Position numbers and translations under genes: made by a program. A stretch of 64,000 bases of DNA, taken from NCBI RefSeq assembly GCF_016466415.2, contig NZ_CP066772.2, positions 310,001-374,000 of the forward strand, in the 5' to 3' direction. Below, in pieces: positions 62,236-64,000 of this stretch. The DNA is from Ralstonia pickettii (lineage in GTDB: Bacteria > Pseudomonadota > Gammaproteobacteria > Burkholderiales > Burkholderiaceae). The notes under the pieces are model-generated. The model saw only the letters and a list, made by a program, of their open reading frames with translations. It was not told the origin of the DNA and ran no database searches. Each line of letters begins with the position of its first letter. The stretch's first letter is position 1.

Positions 62236-63069
62236 ATGAGCGCCCAGCAAGCCACTTCCTCCGCCACCCCAGATTCATCGACCGACCTGCGCGAGCGCAT
62301 TCGCGCGGCGCGCCCGTCGCTCTCTCCGGCCGAACGCCAGGTGGCCGACTGGGTGCTGCGCCAGCCCGGTACTGTGCTCAGCCTACCGGTGGCCGCCATC
62401 GCGCGCGAAGCCGGTGTCAGCCAGCCGACCGTGATCCGCTTCTGCCGCTCGATGGGCTGCCACGGCCTGTCGGATTTCAAGCTGCGGCTGGCGCAAGGCA
62501 ACGTCGCCCGAGATACCGCACCGGCCCGCATCGTTGCCCCCTCGGGCATGCGCGTCCTGCAGAACGCCATCGATTCGCTCACCACGCTGCAGGGCCGCTT
62601 CGACCCGCACACGCTCGATGCGGCGGTGGCGCTGGTCGACAGCGCACATCGCATCGACCTATACGGCTTCGGCAGCTCGGGCGTGGTGGCGCTCGACGCG
62701 CAAACGAAATTCTTCCGCTACGGCATTCCCGCGAATGCGTATAGCGATCCGTATCTGGTGTCGATGTCGTTGAACGTGCTGCAGGCAGGGGACGTGGTGA
62801 TCGCCATTTCCAAATCAGGCGCATTGCCCGAACTGCAGACGGCGGTGGAACGCGTGCGCGAATTGGGGGTGCGCGTGATTGCCGTCACGACGCCGGGCAG
62901 TCCGCTCGCGGCACTCGCCGATGTCGTGCTGCCCGCAGGCGTGGATGATGCCGTTGCCGACCGTTCGATGGTCGCGCGCCTGCTGCACCTGGCGCTGCTC
63001 GATGCGCTGGTGCTGGAAGTGGCGCTGCGCAAGGGCAGTGCACTCCAGCACGCGGATCAACCCGAGTAG
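62236..63069 (+). CDS. hexR: RpiR/HexR family transcriptional regulator
   Basis: This 277-residue protein starts MSAQQATSSATPDSS; starts at 62206 or 62176 are also possible. An N-terminal RpiR-type helix-turn-helix (about 20-95; AIAREAGVSQPTVIRFCRSMG) is followed by a sugar-isomerase SIS domain (about 130-260; FGSSGVVALDAQTKFFRYG). HexR represses Entner-Doudoroff and glucose genes and is released by KDPG. It converges with the glucokinase gene at a 13-base gap, which supports the symbol. Confidence 0.9.
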   Translation: MSAQQATSSATPDSSTDLRERIRAARPSLSPAERQVADWVLRQPGTVLSLPVAAIAREAGVSQPTVIRFCRSMGCHGLSDFKLRLAQGNVARDTAPARIVAPSGMRVLQNAIDSLTTLQGRFDPHTLDAAVALVDSAHRIDLYGFGSSGVVALDAQTKFFRYGIPANAYSDPYLVSMSLNVLQAGDVVIAISKSGALPELQTAVERVRELGVRVIAVTTPGSPLAALADVVLPAGVDDAVADRSMVARLLHLALLDALVLEVALRKGSALQHADQPE

Positions 63070-63082
63070 CGCTGAAGCGGCG

Positions 63083-64000
63083 TCAGTGTCCCTGGGCCAC
63101 GGCGTGGTCCATGGCAGCACAGAGGCCGATCAACCCCGGGTACGGTGAATGAATCACGTACACCGGCATCGACGCCACATAGGCCGAGAAGCGGCCCTTG
63201 TCTTCAAAGCGCCGCCGGAACGGTGAGTTGGCAAACGCCGGCCCCAGACGCGGCACGATGCCGCCGCCGATGTACACGCCGCCGCGCGCACCCAGCGTGA
63301 CCGCCAGGTTGGCCGCGATGGTGCCGAGGAACGCGCAGAACGTATCGACGGCATAGCGGCAGCGTGCGTGGTCGCCGGCGTCGTCTTCCATCTCGCCGAG
63401 CGCGATGGCGGTGATGTCGGCGGCGCGGCGCAAGGTGGGGCCTTGCTGCCAGAGGTCGAAGCACGCACCCAGGGCCTCGTAGATCAGTTCCAGACCCATG
63501 CCGGAAATCAGCCGCTCGGCTGACACATGACCGAAGCGCTCACGTGCGAAGCGCCAGATCGCGGCTTCCTCGTCGTTCATCGGCGGAAAGGCGACATGAC
63601 CGCCCTCGCCGGCCACGGCGATGTAGCGGCCTTCCGGCGTCGGCAGCAGCGATGCGACGCCCAACCCCGTGCCGGCGCCGAGCAGCGCACGCGGTGCATC
63701 GGCCAGGCTGGCACCCCCGCCCACCTGCTCCAGTTCGTCCGCAGGCAGATACGGCAACGCGTGCGCCAGCGCCGCGAAGTCGTTGAGCACGACGAAGGTG
63801 TCGAAGCCCAGCGACTGGCGCATCGCCTCGATCGAGAACGCCCAATCGCGATTGGTCATGCGGATCTGGTCGCCCAGCACCGGGTTGGCGATGCCGATCG
63901 CGGCATGGCGCACCCCAGCGGCTGCGATTTCCGGCGGCAACGATGCGAGGTACGCGCGCATGGCCGCTTCGAGCGACGGATAGTCGTCGCCAGCCAGCAC
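63083..64000 (-). CDS. glk: Glucokinase, N-terminus outside the window
   Basis: The C-terminal 305 residues of a bacterial ROK-unrelated glucokinase (PF02685) are present; about 35 N-terminal residues with the first ATP loop lie beyond the edge. Visible motifs are LNDFAALAHALPYL (with catalytic Asp), the glycine-rich LLGAGTGLGVASLLP, GEGGHVAFPPMNDEE, and GGVYIGGGIVPRLGPAF. It phosphorylates glucose to glucose 6-phosphate. In Burkholderia, glucokinase and a HexR-like regulator are fused; here they are separate and convergent. Confidence 0.94.
   Translation of the reverse strand: MLAGDDYPSLEAAMRAYLASLPPEIAAAGVRHAAIGIANPVLGDQIRMTNRDWAFSIEAMRQSLGFDTFVVLNDFAALAHALPYLPADELEQVGGGASLADAPRALLGAGTGLGVASLLPTPEGRYIAVAGEGGHVAFPPMNDEEAAIWRFARERFGHVSAERLISGMGLELIYEALGACFDLWQQGPTLRRAADITAIALGEMEDDAGDHARCRYAVDTFCAFLGTIAANLAVTLGARGGVYIGGGIVPRLGPAFANSPFRRRFEDKGRFSAYVASMPVYVIHSPYPGLIGLCAAMDHAVAQGH

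Noticed and set aside
1-64000. tRNA or rRNA genes, CRISPR arrays, insertion sequences, phage genes or att sites
   Set aside because: I looked for T-loop patterns, regularly spaced repeats, transposase or integrase motifs and flanking duplications and saw none, although short diverged elements could be missed by eye.

Overview
The window is GC-rich, tightly packed bacterial DNA of betaproteobacterial (Burkholderiales) character and most probably from a Ralstonia species. The clues are a 1,644-residue NAD-dependent glutamate dehydrogenase, a complete tartrate (ttu) cluster, a SolR-like LuxR protein, DUF2322 and DUF2164 proteins, and convergent hexR and glk genes. No tRNA, rRNA, CRISPR array, insertion sequence or prophage gene was seen. 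The genus is inferred from gene content and cannot be proved here.

Layout. 1-7.4 kb: a chemoreceptor cut by the window edge with a possible sigma-28 promoter, a broken acetyltransferase behind a phosphoesterase gene, an MFS exporter divergent from a GlxA-like regulator, a GST-fold protein, a methyltransferase and a small membrane protein. 7.5-11.6 kb: a compact chemosensory-like operon made of a membrane-bound CheA-like kinase, a minimal receptor-like protein, a CheX-like phosphatase and a CheY, without CheW, CheR or CheB; this is the most unusual system in the window. 12-18 kb: DUF1801, DUF2322 and the large glutamate dehydrogenase, then a decayed phosphatidylserine decarboxylase remnant. 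18.5-25 kb: the tartrate operon (dehydrogenase, glycerate kinase, pyruvate kinase, transporter) with a divergent LysR regulator. Dehydrogenase plus kinase plus pyruvate kinase, with enolase from elsewhere, would take tartrate through glycerate to pyruvate.

26-34 kb: a poly-beta-1,6-N-acetylglucosamine operon, pgaABCD, with a LuxR-type regulator as its first gene and a PgaD carrying a roughly 230-residue extension. 35-39 kb: the kbl-tdh threonine degradation pair facing a cupin-XRE regulator across a palindromic operator, and a MATE exporter. 39.6-43.5 kb: an APC permease with a structured leader, a LysR/aldo-keto reductase pair, and a MerR promoter-operator attached to a 23-codon gene stub. 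43.6-48.6 kb: an EAL-GGDEF protein convergent with a solo acyl-homoserine-lactone LuxR, a 0.93-kb AT-richer regulatory region, and a secreted beta-propeller/discoidin protein.

48.8-64 kb: a Tat-exported PhoD-like phosphatase, a ketopantoate reductase-like gene, a frameshifted Crp regulator, small conserved genes, a diguanylate cyclase, a secreted chorismate mutase, a MucD-like protease with a tandem TTTAAG box upstream, an adjacent two-component system, a sedolisin protease, and hexR convergent with a partial glk.

Biofilm matrix synthesis, c-di-GMP enzymes, quorum sensing and a chemosensory kinase all occur here, so surface behaviour is a theme. Several small genes are in decay (acetyltransferase, decarboxylase, MerR and Crp regulators). 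Coordinates of starts were adjusted to ribosome-binding sites and family lengths where these were visible.
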